Source of the DNA: CAZMGB01 sp964565775
GTDB lineage: Bacteria > Chloroflexota > Dehalococcoidia > DSTF01 > JALHUB01
Direction of reading: 5' to 3'
Assembly (NCBI GenBank): GCA_964565775.1
Contig: CAZMGB010000003.1
Coordinates: 156,885 to 220,884 of the forward strand
Length of the DNA stretch: 64,000 nucleotides
Below the pieces are notes generated by a model that was not told the DNA's origin, made no database searches, and was given only the letters and a program-made list of their open reading frames with translations. The position numbers and the translations under genes were made by a program. This document shows positions 43,126 through 51,961 of the stretch, piece by piece. The first letter of the stretch is position 1. Each line of letters opens with the position of its first letter.

Positions 43126-44028
43126 CTACGGCTCTCCGTCCTGCTTGCGGCGGAGCCTCAGGAACTCCTCCAGGTCGCGGATGACGGCGTCGCTGGGGGG
43201 CAGCTCGGGGCCGCCCAGGGAGGGCTCCGCCTCGCCCTCGACGGCCGCGTCGATGCGCCTCTCCAGCTCCTGCACGTATGCGGCGATCTCCGGGCTACCT
43301 GCTACCACTCCGGCCACCTGCTCCTCAAAGACGCGCGACGCCTCCTCCAGCTCGCCTATATCGAACTGGAGGCCGAATAGCGAATCGACAAGACGGAGCA
43401 GCGCCGCCGCCGCCTTGGGGTTCGCGGTCACCCCCAGATAGTGGGGAACGCTCGCCCAGAGGCTTACGACGGGCAGACCCCGGCGCCGGCAGGCGTCGTG
43501 CATGACGCCGACGATGCCGGTAGGCCCTTCGTAGCGCGTCGACATGACGCCTAGCTGACCGAGCTTCGCGGCCAGGGCCGGTTTGCTGGCGTAGCCGGCG
43601 ACGGGGACGGGGCGAGAGTGAACGGCGTCGGCGAGAAGGGCGCCCACGGTGACCACCAGCGAGACGCCGCACTGCTCAGCAACCTCAAGCACCTCCGAGG
43701 CGAAGGTGCGCCACCTGAGGCCGGGCTCTGTGCCCAGGAAGATGAGAACGTCGTGGTCAAGGGAAGGTAGCTGATGGTAGTAGAAGTCGTTGGCGGGCCA
43801 ATCGAGCTGGCGGGCACCCTCCGTCCCGATCTTCACGATCGGCCGCGTACTGGTGAAATCGAAGAACTCCTCCGGGTCGACGCTGGCGAACCGAGCCGCC
43901 GACCACGTGCCGACCAGGAAGCGCGCGGCCATCGTCGCCGACTGGGCAGCGTCGTTCCAGCCAGCGAAGGCCATGACGAGGAGCGGCTTACGAAGGCTCG
44001 GTCGCTCTTCGAACGTCATGTGCTTCAT
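43126..44028 (-). CDS. PAC2-family protein (proteasome assembly chaperone-like)
   Basis: About 300 aa from ATG 44028. PLLVMAFAGWNDAAQSAT opens the PAC2 fold (PF09754), with FFDFTSTRPIVKI, IFLGTEPGLRW and TVGALLADAVHS following, as in actinobacterial and Chloroflexota members. The last 90 residues form a predicted coiled region (EEASRVFEEQVAGVV, YVQELERRIDA). Bacterial PAC2 proteins have no settled function; a role in protein assembly or regulation is suggested. The start choice is uncertain because GGAGG is 12 bases away. Confidence 0.85.
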   Translation of the reverse strand: MKHMTFEERPSLRKPLLVMAFAGWNDAAQSATMAARFLVGTWSAARFASVDPEEFFDFTSTRPIVKIGTEGARQLDWPANDFYYHQLPSLDHDVLIFLGTEPGLRWRTFASEVLEVAEQCGVSLVVTVGALLADAVHSRPVPVAGYASKPALAAKLGQLGVMSTRYEGPTGIVGVMHDACRRRGLPVVSLWASVPHYLGVTANPKAAAALLRLVDSLFGLQFDIGELEEASRVFEEQVAGVVAGSPEIAAYVQELERRIDAAVEGEAEPSLGGPELPPSDAVIRDLEEFLRLRRKQDGEP

Positions 44029-44215
44029 GCTGCCGGACTCCCTCCACCGACAGGGTAGACCCTGACGGGAGAGGTTGCAAGCACCGGCGGGGGCCTGGAG
44101 AGTCGACTGCACGGGCCCTCGCTTGCCAGCAAACGGCCCTAAGACGTAATATCGATTTCACCATTCCCCAGTTGCCAAATCAGCCGACCGACTGTCGGCC
44201 GGAAGGGACGAGCAT

Positions 44216-45901
44216 ATGGCCATGCGCTCCGACACCATCAAGCGGGGCTTCGAGCGGGCTCCCCACCGCAGCCTTCTCCGCGCCACCGGCGTCATCCGCG
44301 ACGACGGCGACTTCGAGAAGCCCTTCATCGCCGTCGCCAACTCCTACATCGATATCATCCCCGGCCACGCCCACCTCCAGGACGTGGGGCGCATCGTCAA
44401 GGAGGCGGTGCGGGAGGCCGGCGGCGTACCCTTCGAGTTCAACACCATCGGCGTCGACGACGGCATCATCATGGGCCACTTCGGCATGAAGTACTCCCTT
44501 CCCAGCCGCGAGCTCATCGCAGACTGCGTCGAGACGGTGGTGGCAGCCCACTGCTTCGACGGCATGGTCTGCATCACTAACTGCGACAAGATAGTGCCGG
44601 GAATGCTGATGGCCTCCATGCGCCTCGACATCCCCACCATCTTCGTTAGCGGCGGCCCCATGAGGGCCGGCCGAATGGCAGACGGCAGGTCCGTGGACCT
44701 CATCTCCATCTTCGAGGGCGTCGGTGCCTACCGGGCCGGCAAGATCGACGCCGCCGGGCTGCAGGAGCTGGAGCTGCAGGGCTGCCCCGGCTGCGGCTCC
44801 TGCGCGGGCATGTTCACCGCCAACTCCATGAACTGCCTCTGCGAGGCGCTGGGCATGGCCCTGCCCGGCAACGGCACCATCCTCGCCGAAGACGAGAAGC
44901 GCAACGACCTCTACCGGCGGACGGGCCAGCAGATCCTGGAGCTGGTCGAGGCGGGGCTGACGGCGGGCCAGGTCGTGACGCCCAAGGCCATCGACAACGC
45001 TTTCGCGCTCGACATGGCGATGGGCGGCTCCACCAACACGGTGCTGCACACGCTGGCCCTGGCGAACGAGGCGGGCCTGGACTACCCCCTCGCCCGCCTG
45101 AACGAGGTCGCGGCCCGCGTCCCCTACGTCTGCACCGTAGCGCCCTCCGAGCCCAGCGTTCACCTCGAGGACGTGGACCGGGCGGGAGGCGTGAGCGCCA
45201 TCCTCAAGGAGATAAGCAAGAGGCCCGGCGTCCTCGACCTGAGCCAGAGGACCGTAACGCTCAAGACGTTGGGCGAAAACATCGAAGGCGCGCGCGTGCT
45301 CGACCACGATGTCATCCGCCCCGTAGACAACCCGTTCGACGAGCGGGGCGGCCTGGCCGTCCTCTTCGGCAACCTGGCGCCCGACGGCGCGGTAGTGAAG
45401 GTGGGCGCCGTCGATCCGTCGATGATGACGTTCAGCGGCCCCGCCCGCATCTACGAATCACAGGAGGAGGCCGGCACCGCCATCCTCGCGGGCGATGTGC
45501 GGGAGGGCGACGTGGTGGTGATCCGCTACGAAGGTCCCAAGGGCGGGCCGGGCATGCAGGAGATGCTGGCCCCCACGGCCAACATCGTCGGCATGGGGCT
45601 GGGCACCAAGGTGGCCCTGATCACCGATGGCCGTTTCTCGGGGGGTACGCGGGGCGCCTGCATCGGCCACGTGTCGCCCGAGGCGGCGGCGGGCGGGCCC
45701 ATCGCCGCCCTCAGGAACGGCGATACGATCCACCTCGACATACCCGGCCACCGGTTGGAGGTCGACCTCTCCAGCGCCGAGATGGAGCGGCGCCTGGCCG
45801 AGGCGCGGCCGCCCGAGCGCGAGCTCCCGTCGCGCTGGCTGCGGCGCTACGCCTCGCTGGTGACGAGCGCCAACACCGGCGCCGTCCTCCGCGACGCCTA
45901 G
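44216..45901 (+). CDS. ilvD: Dihydroxy-acid dehydratase
   Basis: A 561-aa IlvD/Edd enzyme that dehydrates 2,3-dihydroxy-isovalerate and -methylvalerate in valine and isoleucine synthesis. Fe-S ligands are in CITNCDKI (about residue 118-122) and GCPGCGSCAGMFTANSM (about 190). LDMAMGGSTNTVLH, GTKVALITDGRFSGGTRGAC and a final SANTGAVLRD are hallmarks. GGAAGGGA lies before the start; ATG 44222 is an alternative. No other ilv gene is adjacent. Confidence 0.95.
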   Translation: MAMRSDTIKRGFERAPHRSLLRATGVIRDDGDFEKPFIAVANSYIDIIPGHAHLQDVGRIVKEAVREAGGVPFEFNTIGVDDGIIMGHFGMKYSLPSRELIADCVETVVAAHCFDGMVCITNCDKIVPGMLMASMRLDIPTIFVSGGPMRAGRMADGRSVDLISIFEGVGAYRAGKIDAAGLQELELQGCPGCGSCAGMFTANSMNCLCEALGMALPGNGTILAEDEKRNDLYRRTGQQILELVEAGLTAGQVVTPKAIDNAFALDMAMGGSTNTVLHTLALANEAGLDYPLARLNEVAARVPYVCTVAPSEPSVHLEDVDRAGGVSAILKEISKRPGVLDLSQRTVTLKTLGENIEGARVLDHDVIRPVDNPFDERGGLAVLFGNLAPDGAVVKVGAVDPSMMTFSGPARIYESQEEAGTAILAGDVREGDVVVIRYEGPKGGPGMQEMLAPTANIVGMGLGTKVALITDGRFSGGTRGACIGHVSPEAAAGGPIAALRNGDTIHLDIPGHRLEVDLSSAEMERRLAEARPPERELPSRWLRRYASLVTSANTGAVLRDA

Positions 45902-46032
45902 TCGCGCGCCGCGAGCGCACCAGCTCCCATCGGGGTCATTGGCCCCCGGTTGAGGTCGAGAGAGCGGGACGCCGCCATGAGAGGCCACGACGGCCCCAAT
46001 GCTGCCTGGCGCTGACGAGCTGCGCTCCAACC

Positions 46033-46061
46033 TTGACAACCGCGAATCAGAATCGTACCCT
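46033..46061 (+). promoter_or_regulatory. Weak candidate promoter before the Fe-S protein pair
   Basis: TTGACA (46033-46038) with TACCCT 17 bases further on (46056-46061), 62 bases before the ATG at 46124. The -10 is poor. Confidence 0.35.
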
Positions 46062-46123
46062 TCGACCATTGTAGGCAGCCCGCCGTCGCTTGCATAAGCA
46101 GAGACTATCGGGGAGGTGCACTG

Positions 46124-46939
46124 ATGTGTGAGTTCTGCACTCAACATGGGGAGGGGAAGAAGTGGTATCTGGAGGCGAAGAACTACAGCCAGGAGCTGCT
46201 CAATGAAGAGCGAAAGCGCTTCATGAGGGACTTCTTCGACAACTTCGAGGGTTTCGTTCGCGACAGGCTTGGCTCGGTGGACAACGCCCTCGCCACCGAC
46301 CCTGCTGCTGCCAGGGCCATGTTCCCTGCCGTGATCGAGGAGGCGAAAAGAGACCACTACGGGCAGGTCATCCCCATAGAGGATGTCGAGAAGATCCTTG
46401 ACATGAGCCTTTCGGTGGTAAGGCTGCCCTGCGCCTGCCGGAGCACTCTCCACGGCTTTCGTGACGCCAGATTCTGCTTCGGAGTGACCACCTTTCAGTC
46501 GGACTTCGTGCCCGTAGGTCCAGATTTCTCATCAGGCCTGGAACTGCTCGACAAGGAAGAGGCGAAGAAGGCCATCCGGAAGCTCGACCGTAACGGCCTC
46601 GTGCACACGGTGTGGACCATGATCACCCCCTATATCAGCGGCATCTGCAACTGCACGGTCAACGATTGCATAGCCCTGAAGACCCGCACGCGGCTCGACC
46701 TGCCGGTGTTCTTCAAGGGCGAGTACGTCGTCACCATCGATTGGGACGAGTGCAACGGCTGCCGCGACTGCATGAAGGCCTGCAACTTCGGGGCCATCAG
46801 CTACTCTGCCTATGTGGACAAGTGCTCCATCAATCAGCTCCAGTGCTACGGCTGTGGCGTCTGCCGCGCAGAATGCCCTCGAGAAGCCATAACCCTGTCG
46901 GATAGAAACGCGATTCCCGCGCTGGCGAACGTGTGGTGA
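46124..46939 (+). CDS. Fe-S protein with N-terminal Cys domain and C-terminal 2[4Fe-4S] ferredoxin domain
   Basis: A 271-aa protein. It opens with MCEFCTQHGEGKKWYLEAKN; this CxxC plus GEGKKWYLEA start, and a central LPCACRSTL, suggest extra metal or cluster sites. The C-terminal 65 residues contain DECNGCRDCMKACNFGAI and LQCYGCGVCRAECPREAI, two ferredoxin-type clusters. A conserved CNCTVNDC lies before them. Similar proteins occur with oxidoreductases, but the partner here is unknown. A GGGGAGG site precedes the ATG. The next gene, four bases on, is also a ferredoxin. Confidence 0.8.
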   Translation: MCEFCTQHGEGKKWYLEAKNYSQELLNEERKRFMRDFFDNFEGFVRDRLGSVDNALATDPAAARAMFPAVIEEAKRDHYGQVIPIEDVEKILDMSLSVVRLPCACRSTLHGFRDARFCFGVTTFQSDFVPVGPDFSSGLELLDKEEAKKAIRKLDRNGLVHTVWTMITPYISGICNCTVNDCIALKTRTRLDLPVFFKGEYVVTIDWDECNGCRDCMKACNFGAISYSAYVDKCSINQLQCYGCGVCRAECPREAITLSDRNAIPALANVW

Positions 46940-46943
46940 TGCG

Positions 46944-47177
46944 ATGATACAGATAACGTGGGATGAGAAAGAATGCACCTCTCCCCAGGACTGCCGCAAG
47001 TGCCTTGACGAGTGCCCGCAAGGGGTATTTCACATCTATCCCCGGAACGGGCGCAAGCCGGGGCAAGCCACGGAGGACTGGGCGATAGGGCCGCTCTACC
47101 TGAGCCTCTGTACGGGATGCAATATCTGCGAGGAAGTATGCCCTGAGAATGCGCTCGCGGTGAGCGTTGTGCAGTAG
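46944..47177 (+). CDS. Small ferredoxin-like protein
   Basis: A 77-aa 4Fe-4S protein. DEKECTSPQDCRKCLDECPQ gives one Cys set with altered spacing, and SLCTGCNICEEVCPENAL gives a classic second cluster. It lies four bases after the larger Fe-S protein gene, so the two probably work together as an electron-transfer pair. There is no signal peptide. Confidence 0.8.
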   Translation: MIQITWDEKECTSPQDCRKCLDECPQGVFHIYPRNGRKPGQATEDWAIGPLYLSLCTGCNICEEVCPENALAVSVVQ

Positions 47178-47346
47178 CTCCCACGAACGACCAGAGAGCG
47201 CCGCGGCCTCACCTTTCTCTCACAGGGCCGCCCTCGCTCTGCTCATTCCAGCCGACGGCAGACGGCACAGGTCTTGATGCGCTCCGAGCGCCAGCCGTGG
47301 AGGGCCATGAACAGCCCGCCGCGCCAGGCGGAGCGACACTCCCCTG

Positions 47347-48063
47347 ATGATCGAAGAGGCTATCTCCAGCTTCCGGCAGCAGTTCAAGGCGCTGGGCGAC
47401 CCGGAGCGGGCGGCGCAGGAGAAGCGCTACCTGAAGAGCCCGTTCCAATTCTACGGCGTCTCCGTACCGAGAATCAGAGCCGTCGCCAAAGCATTCAGGC
47501 GAGAGAACAGGCGCATCTCCAAAGAGTCGCTGTGGGAGCTTTCTCAGGCCCTGTGGCAAGGCGACTTCCACGAGGAGCGGGCCCTGGCGATGGTGCTGCT
47601 GGAGGAGTACCGCGCCCTCCTCGACTATGCCGACATGCCGTCGCTGCAGAGAATGCTGCGCGAGTCCGTCAACTGGGACCAGGTAGACGAGATCTCCGTC
47701 CACCTCGTCGGTCCGCTGCTCGAGAAGGACGGGCGGGTGCTGGAGTACCTGAAGCGATGGAGCAAAGACCCGAACTTCTGGATGAGGCGGGCGGCCCTCC
47801 TCTCGCAGCTCCTTCTCTTTCGCGACGGCAAGGGCGACAAGGCGCTCTTCTACTCGTTCGCCGACGAGATGATGGAGGAGAAGGAGTTCTTCGTCCGCAA
47901 GGCGATCGGCTGGGTCTTGCGGGAGATGTCGAAGGCCGACCCGGAGGAGGTCTTTCGCTTCGTGGCCGAGAACAGGGACCGGATGTCCGGCGTCACTCTG
48001 CGGGAGGCGACGCGCAGGCTTCCTGAGCGGATGCGAGAGCAGCTTGGGGTCGCCGCCCGCTAG
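47347..48063 (+). CDS. DNA alkylation repair protein, AlkD-like
   Basis: A 238-aa HEAT-repeat DNA glycosylase of the AlkD type, removing N3- and N7-alkylated bases. YLKSPFQFYGVSVPRIRAVA is the N-terminal family start. SVNWDQVDEISVHLVGPL carries the Trp and Asp of the active cleft, and DPNFWMRRAALLSQLL and FVRKAIGWVLREMSK are later HEAT helices with DNA contacts. It ends 17 bases before the GHMP kinase gene but need not share its function. Confidence 0.9.
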   Translation: MIEEAISSFRQQFKALGDPERAAQEKRYLKSPFQFYGVSVPRIRAVAKAFRRENRRISKESLWELSQALWQGDFHEERALAMVLLEEYRALLDYADMPSLQRMLRESVNWDQVDEISVHLVGPLLEKDGRVLEYLKRWSKDPNFWMRRAALLSQLLLFRDGKGDKALFYSFADEMMEEKEFFVRKAIGWVLREMSKADPEEVFRFVAENRDRMSGVTLREATRRLPERMREQLGVAAR

Positions 48064-48080
48064 CTGGTTGACCTGAAGCC

Positions 48081-48971
48081 ATGCGTGTGATCGCTCGCGC
48101 CCCCGTCCGCATCGACCTGGCCGGCGGCTGGACCGACGTCCCCTGCTTCGCCGCCGCCGAAGGGGGCGCCGTCCTAAACGCCGCCATCGACCAGCACGTC
48201 ACGGGCGAACTGGTGAGCGACGGCGGCATGCACGTCTCCTACTCCACTTCCATCCCGTCCGGCGCCGGGCTGGGCACATCCGCGGCCCTGAACGTCGTCT
48301 GGCTGGCCCTGGTGAAGACGGCGATGGGACGCCGCCTCCTGCGAGAGGAGGTCGCCGAACAAGCCTTCGCTCTCGAGAACCTGCTGGGAGTGCTAGGGGG
48401 CAAGCAAGACCAGTACGCCGCCGCGCTGGGGGGAATCCACCTCTTCCGCTTCACCAGCGAAGGGACCGATGTTGAGCGGCTCGATCTCGGGTCCCGCCCA
48501 ATCGCCGAGCTGGGCCGACGGCTGGTTCTCTGCTACAGCGGCGAGGCGCGACTGTCGGGTGACATCCACCAGCACGTGTGGTCGGGCTATCGGGCCGGCG
48601 ACACTCAGGTGGGGGCCGCCCTGCGCAGACTCGCGCAGATCGCTCTCGAAATGAAGGAGGCGCTGGTCACCGGTGATCTGACAGTCCTGGCTGAGTTGCT
48701 GGCCGAGAACTGGGCCTGTCAGAAGCAACTCCACCCGTCGATCACCAATCCCTCCGTCGACGCCCTGTTCGAGCTGGCGCTGAAGGGCGGCGCCGTCTCC
48801 GGCAAGGCTTGCGGCGCCGGAGGCGGCGGTTGCCTCCTCTTCTTCTGCCAGCCCGAGGCGGTGGGTCGCCTGCGCGAGGCCCTCTCGGAGGGAGGCGCGA
48901 GGATGATCGACTTCGCCTTCGACTTTGAGGGGCTGCGGGTCTCGATCGTGAAAGGCGAAGGCCAGGCCTAA
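48081..48971 (+). CDS. GHMP-family sugar kinase (heptose/fucose-kinase-like)
   Basis: A 296-aa GHMP kinase. The start RAPVRIDLAGGWTDVPCFA is typical of D-glycero-D-manno-heptose 7-phosphate and L-fucose kinases. The ATP loop is IPSGAGLGTSAAL (about residues 56-68), and GKQDQYAAALGG and SGKACGAGGGGCLLFF are motifs 2 and 3. It phosphorylates a sugar, perhaps a precursor of an activated heptose or fucose for surface glycans. Its last codons overlap a perfect hairpin. Confidence 0.88.
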   Translation: MRVIARAPVRIDLAGGWTDVPCFAAAEGGAVLNAAIDQHVTGELVSDGGMHVSYSTSIPSGAGLGTSAALNVVWLALVKTAMGRRLLREEVAEQAFALENLLGVLGGKQDQYAAALGGIHLFRFTSEGTDVERLDLGSRPIAELGRRLVLCYSGEARLSGDIHQHVWSGYRAGDTQVGAALRRLAQIALEMKEALVTGDLTVLAELLAENWACQKQLHPSITNPSVDALFELALKGGAVSGKACGAGGGGCLLFFCQPEAVGRLREALSEGGARMIDFAFDFEGLRVSIVKGEGQA

Positions 48972-48980
48972 GCCTGGCCT
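48959..48980. terminator. Hairpin over the GHMP-kinase stop codon, possible bidirectional terminator
   Basis: AGGCCAGGC (48959-48967), loop CTAA and GCCTGGCCT (48972-48980) form a perfect 9-bp stem whose loop includes the stop codon. It lies between convergent genes. No T-run follows on either strand. Confidence 0.45.
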
Positions 48981-49005
48981 GCCGTCACTACCGCGCGCGA
49001 GCGCC

Positions 49006-49641
49006 CTAGACCGGCTTTGCCACGCCCACGAGAAGCGGCGAGACGGGAGACCCGGCCAGGCGCTTCAGCTCCACCAGATCGAACCCCGCCTCCGTGATCG
49101 ACTCGGCCGTTCGCCGGTTCAGGTGGCACCCCGCACTGAGCCAGCTCCACACCGGGGTGAACGCATCCTGCGCCCAGCCTCTGACGCCGGCATCGTGGCG
49201 GACGTGCTCGATGAAACGCAGCGCACCGTCCGGCTTCAGGACCCGCCTGACCTGAGCGAGTGACTGTGGAACGTCGCGGACCGTGCACAGCACCATGGTG
49301 CTCACCACGGTGTCGAAGGAGGCGTCGTCGAAGGGCAGGTCTTCGGCCGCCAGGGGCATGATCCGCACTTTGCCGCCGAGTCCCATCTTCCGCGTCCGCT
49401 TCTCGGCCCGCTGAAGCATGAACGGATCGGGGTCGGTGGCGATGAGCTCCCGCACCTTCGTCCAATCGTAGTACGGCAGGCTGGCCCCCGTCCCGAAGCC
49501 GATCTCGAGAACAGACCCCGTGGCCTCCCCCACGACGATCGGCCGGAGGTGTCGCATGATAGTGACTTCGGAGCGCCGGTTGAAGCCATCGTAGATGGCA
49601 GCCACCCACCGGTGGCCCTTCGGCCGTGCTTCCTCCGCCAT
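49006..49641 (-). CDS. Class I SAM-dependent methyltransferase
   Basis: A 211-aa methyltransferase from ATG 49641, preceded by AGGGGAAGG. SVLEIGFGTGASLPYYDW is motif I, LIATDPDPFMLQRAEKR is motif II, SFDTVVSTMVLCTV is the acidic post-I region, and VLKPDGALRFIEHVRH is motif III. The pattern GFGTGxxLPYY plus FIEHVRH resembles METTL7/UbiE-like lipid or small-molecule methyltransferases. An upstream extension to 49863 is not coding in character. Confidence 0.85.
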   Translation of the reverse strand: MAEEARPKGHRWVAAIYDGFNRRSEVTIMRHLRPIVVGEATGSVLEIGFGTGASLPYYDWTKVRELIATDPDPFMLQRAEKRTRKMGLGGKVRIMPLAAEDLPFDDASFDTVVSTMVLCTVRDVPQSLAQVRRVLKPDGALRFIEHVRHDAGVRGWAQDAFTPVWSWLSAGCHLNRRTAESITEAGFDLVELKRLAGSPVSPLLVGVAKPV

Positions 49642-49824
49642 AGCCTTCCCCTCATCCCCCTCCCCTCCGCGGACGAGGCGCTGGCCCCTCTGGCGGTACG
49701 ATGACAGAGAGAAGTGTAGCACCAGCGGCGAGACGCGACAAGGACGGCGCGAGCGAGCGAGAGGTCCTGGCCCTCCCCCGCGCCGTTTCCTGCTGTGCTC
49801 CAGTGGAAGGAGCCAACACGAAGT

Positions 49825-49854
49825 CTGTGCCCCTGCCTGTCGGCAGGGGCACAG
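49825..49854. terminator. Strong stem-loop downstream of the secreted-protein gene
   Basis: CTGTGCCCCTGCC (49825-49837), loop TGTC and GGCAGGGGCACAG (49842-49854) form a perfect 13-bp stem 25 bases after the stop of the minus-strand gene at 49880. No T-run is present, so it may be a terminator or an mRNA stabiliser. Confidence 0.5.
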
Positions 49855-49879
49855 CAACCACATGCCTTCGACTCACCGC

Positions 49880-50860
49880 CTATGGCATAGGCCGGACCAA
49901 GAAATGCGGGGTATTCACGCAGACGAAGATCGCGTCCAAGAACTGCAGGCGGCCCATATTGCTCGCGTAGGAGGGGGTGTACGGCTGGAACCCGCCCCAA
50001 ACGGGGAACTGCGATCTCCAAATGCCGCTGATGCCGCTCTGAGGCGACAGGTTAGCTGCCAGCGTGACGGGCGGGGTTCCGTCGGGGTAGGTGGAGGTCA
50101 CCAGGCTGCAACCCGCGGGTAAGGCTAGCACTTCCGTCGGCCCTACCGGCGGTGCCGGGAGTGGCGGAGGCGGTGGTGGCGGCGGTGATGGAAGTGGCAA
50201 AGGCGGGAGGGAGGTCGTGTCAACGAGGCGGAGAAGGCGGCGAGCAGAAAGGTCCATCGCCATGCCCGTGCCCCCTCCCCAGGGGCAAGACCCGAACGCC
50301 ACTGCCATTGCCGAACCGGAGCGGCCGAACACCAGGAAGCGTCCGAAGAACCACCTAACCCCGGAACCCGCCAGGTCCTCGCCTGGAGCCACGAACCTCC
50401 AGTCGTCGCCCCAGATCAGCAGTCCGGTGCCTCTGCCAGAGTCGTCACCCAGCATGCAGTCAGCGGTAATCGACAGATTCAGTGGGCTAAACGTTCCCAC
50501 GTGAAAGGTGGCGGTACCCGCTGGTTGCCCGCCCACCCAGAAGTCCACGGTTGCTCCCTCGGTGCCGCAGCCCGGCCTCACGTAGGGTTCCCCCTGCGGC
50601 GGACCAGTGAACAGCACATCCAGCACGTACCCGCCGTCGGCCTGAACGTCCGTCTCTCCACAGATGTTGCCATTAATGGTCGCCACGACGTCGGTGCCCG
50701 CGGGCGCGCCCTTCGGCGGATTGACGGACACCTGGCCGAAGAAGCGGTTCGGTGGGAGAGGCACCTGCCCCCTGGCCGTCTCCGAGGCCAGCCATAACGA
50801 CGCCACTAGGGCCATCCCCACCGCAGCGGCTGCGAGGGCCGCTCTCCTGTGCCTAGACAT
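49880..50860 (-). CDS. Secreted protein with polyproline linker
   Basis: A 326-aa protein from ATG 50860 (MSRHRRAALAA), after GGAGGGGA. It has a signal peptide (about residues 1-32, cleavage after ARG or nearby). A domain starting PLPPNRFFGQVSVNPPKGAP and continuing TDVVATINGNICGE resembles repeated beta domains in secreted Chloroflexota proteins, as I recall. An LPPLPLPSPPPPPPPPLPAP linker near residues 230-250 leads to a C-terminal domain of about 75 residues (VLALPAGCSLVTSTYPDG...). It is likely exported and surface-bound, with unknown role. Confidence 0.75.
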   Translation of the reverse strand: MSRHRRAALAAAAVGMALVASLWLASETARGQVPLPPNRFFGQVSVNPPKGAPAGTDVVATINGNICGETDVQADGGYVLDVLFTGPPQGEPYVRPGCGTEGATVDFWVGGQPAGTATFHVGTFSPLNLSITADCMLGDDSGRGTGLLIWGDDWRFVAPGEDLAGSGVRWFFGRFLVFGRSGSAMAVAFGSCPWGGGTGMAMDLSARRLLRLVDTTSLPPLPLPSPPPPPPPPLPAPPVGPTEVLALPAGCSLVTSTYPDGTPPVTLAANLSPQSGISGIWRSQFPVWGGFQPYTPSYASNMGRLQFLDAIFVCVNTPHFLVRPMP

Positions 50861-51140
50861 AGGTGTCCCCTCCTTGCTGGGCACCCGTCATACCATTGCA
50901 GAACCTATCGCATGGCGTGGCGCGGGCGCCCTCAAAGACAACCAGCAATTATGGTCCGGCTCCGGGCTCGGTTCGGTGAAGGCCAATCGTTCTAGGGCCG
51001 CCCCGCGGCAGGCGTTCTCGCTTCGGCGAGCGGCCTTACTGGTCAAGCCGTTTGTCCAGCAGGGCACACATTAGCCCGGACGCCAAACCTTGTCAAGCCG
51101 TGAGCCTCGCTCTGACGCCGCGAGCCGCCATCCCCCCTTG
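50861..51140. other. Intergenic region without recognisable gene
   Basis: The gap between divergent genes (50861-51205) contains only the promoter and palindrome near its right end. I see nothing else in its first 280 bases. Confidence 0.4.
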
Positions 51141-51169
51141 TTGACGGGTAGGGGTGCCGCCTCTATGCT
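51141..51169 (+). promoter_or_regulatory. Promoter of the SDR gene
   Basis: TTGACG (51141-51146), 17 bases and TATGCT (51164-51169), 36 bases before the ATG at 51206. Confidence 0.6.
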
Positions 51170-51180
51170 GGCGCCAGCAT
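51165..51180. promoter_or_regulatory. Perfect 16-bp palindrome overlapping the -10 box
   Basis: ATGCTGGCGCCAGCAT reads the same on both strands and spans the -10 box and the expected transcription start of the SDR gene, which is a natural operator position. Confidence 0.5.
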
Positions 51181-51205
51181 CGCCGTTAGCGAAGGGGGTC
51201 CTGAC

Positions 51206-51961
51206 ATGGAGCTCCAGGGGCGGGTAGCGCTGGTGACCGGCGCCGCCGGCGACGGCATGGGCCGGAGCATAGCCCTCACCCTGGCGCGCGAGGGCGCCGA
51301 CATCGTCGTCAACTACCATCGACGGCGGGAGCGGGCCGAGCGCGTCGCCGGCGTCATCGAGGCGATGGGCCGTCGCACCCTCGTCCACGGCGCCGACGTA
51401 TCGGATGCCGCAGCCGTGCGCTCGATGGTGGAGGCCGCCGAAGAGCGGCTGGGCCCCATCGACATCCTCGTCAACAACGCCGGCGGCGTGTGGAAGCCCC
51501 TCGACATCGCCGCCATAGAGCCGGAGCACTGGCGCGCGGTGCTGGCGGAGGAGGTGGACGCCGTCTTCTACGCGATCAGGGCGGTCCTGCCGGGGATGCG
51601 CCAGCGGGGCTGGGGCCGCATCGTCAGCATCGGCGGCCGCGATGCCGAGCACTGGCCCTTCCGGCCGCCGGCGACGCCCCTCGACTACCCGCTCGGCAAG
51701 GCGGGTCGCCACTGGCTTACGCGCACCCTCGCGCCCCTGGAGGTCGGGCACGGCGTGACGATCAACGCCATCGCGCCGGGGCCGGTCCCCCACATCCCGC
51801 TCGAGGAGGCGGTGGATGCGGCGCGAGAGGGCACGGGCCGGCGGAAGCGGAAGGGGCCGGATCCACAGGACATCGCCGAGGCAGTGGCCTTCCTCTGCTC
51901 GGAGCGCGCCCGCTTCGTCACCGGCGCCATCCTGACCATCCGCGGCGCCGAGGAAATATGA
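51206..51961 (+). CDS. Short-chain dehydrogenase/reductase
   Basis: A 251-aa classical SDR. VTGAAGDGMGRSIALTLARE is the NAD(P) motif. DILVNNAGGVWKPL, RIVSIGGRDAEHW with the catalytic Ser position altered to Gly/Arg, and YPLGKAGRHWLTRTLA (YxxxK) are visible, as is INAIAPGPVPHIPLEEA. The usual catalytic Ser before the Tyr is not obvious (IGGRDA), which is unusual. It may be a 3-oxoacyl-ACP-reductase-like enzyme. It has its own promoter with a palindromic operator. Confidence 0.87.
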   Translation: MELQGRVALVTGAAGDGMGRSIALTLAREGADIVVNYHRRRERAERVAGVIEAMGRRTLVHGADVSDAAAVRSMVEAAEERLGPIDILVNNAGGVWKPLDIAAIEPEHWRAVLAEEVDAVFYAIRAVLPGMRQRGWGRIVSIGGRDAEHWPFRPPATPLDYPLGKAGRHWLTRTLAPLEVGHGVTINAIAPGPVPHIPLEEAVDAAREGTGRRKRKGPDPQDIAEAVAFLCSERARFVTGAILTIRGAEEI

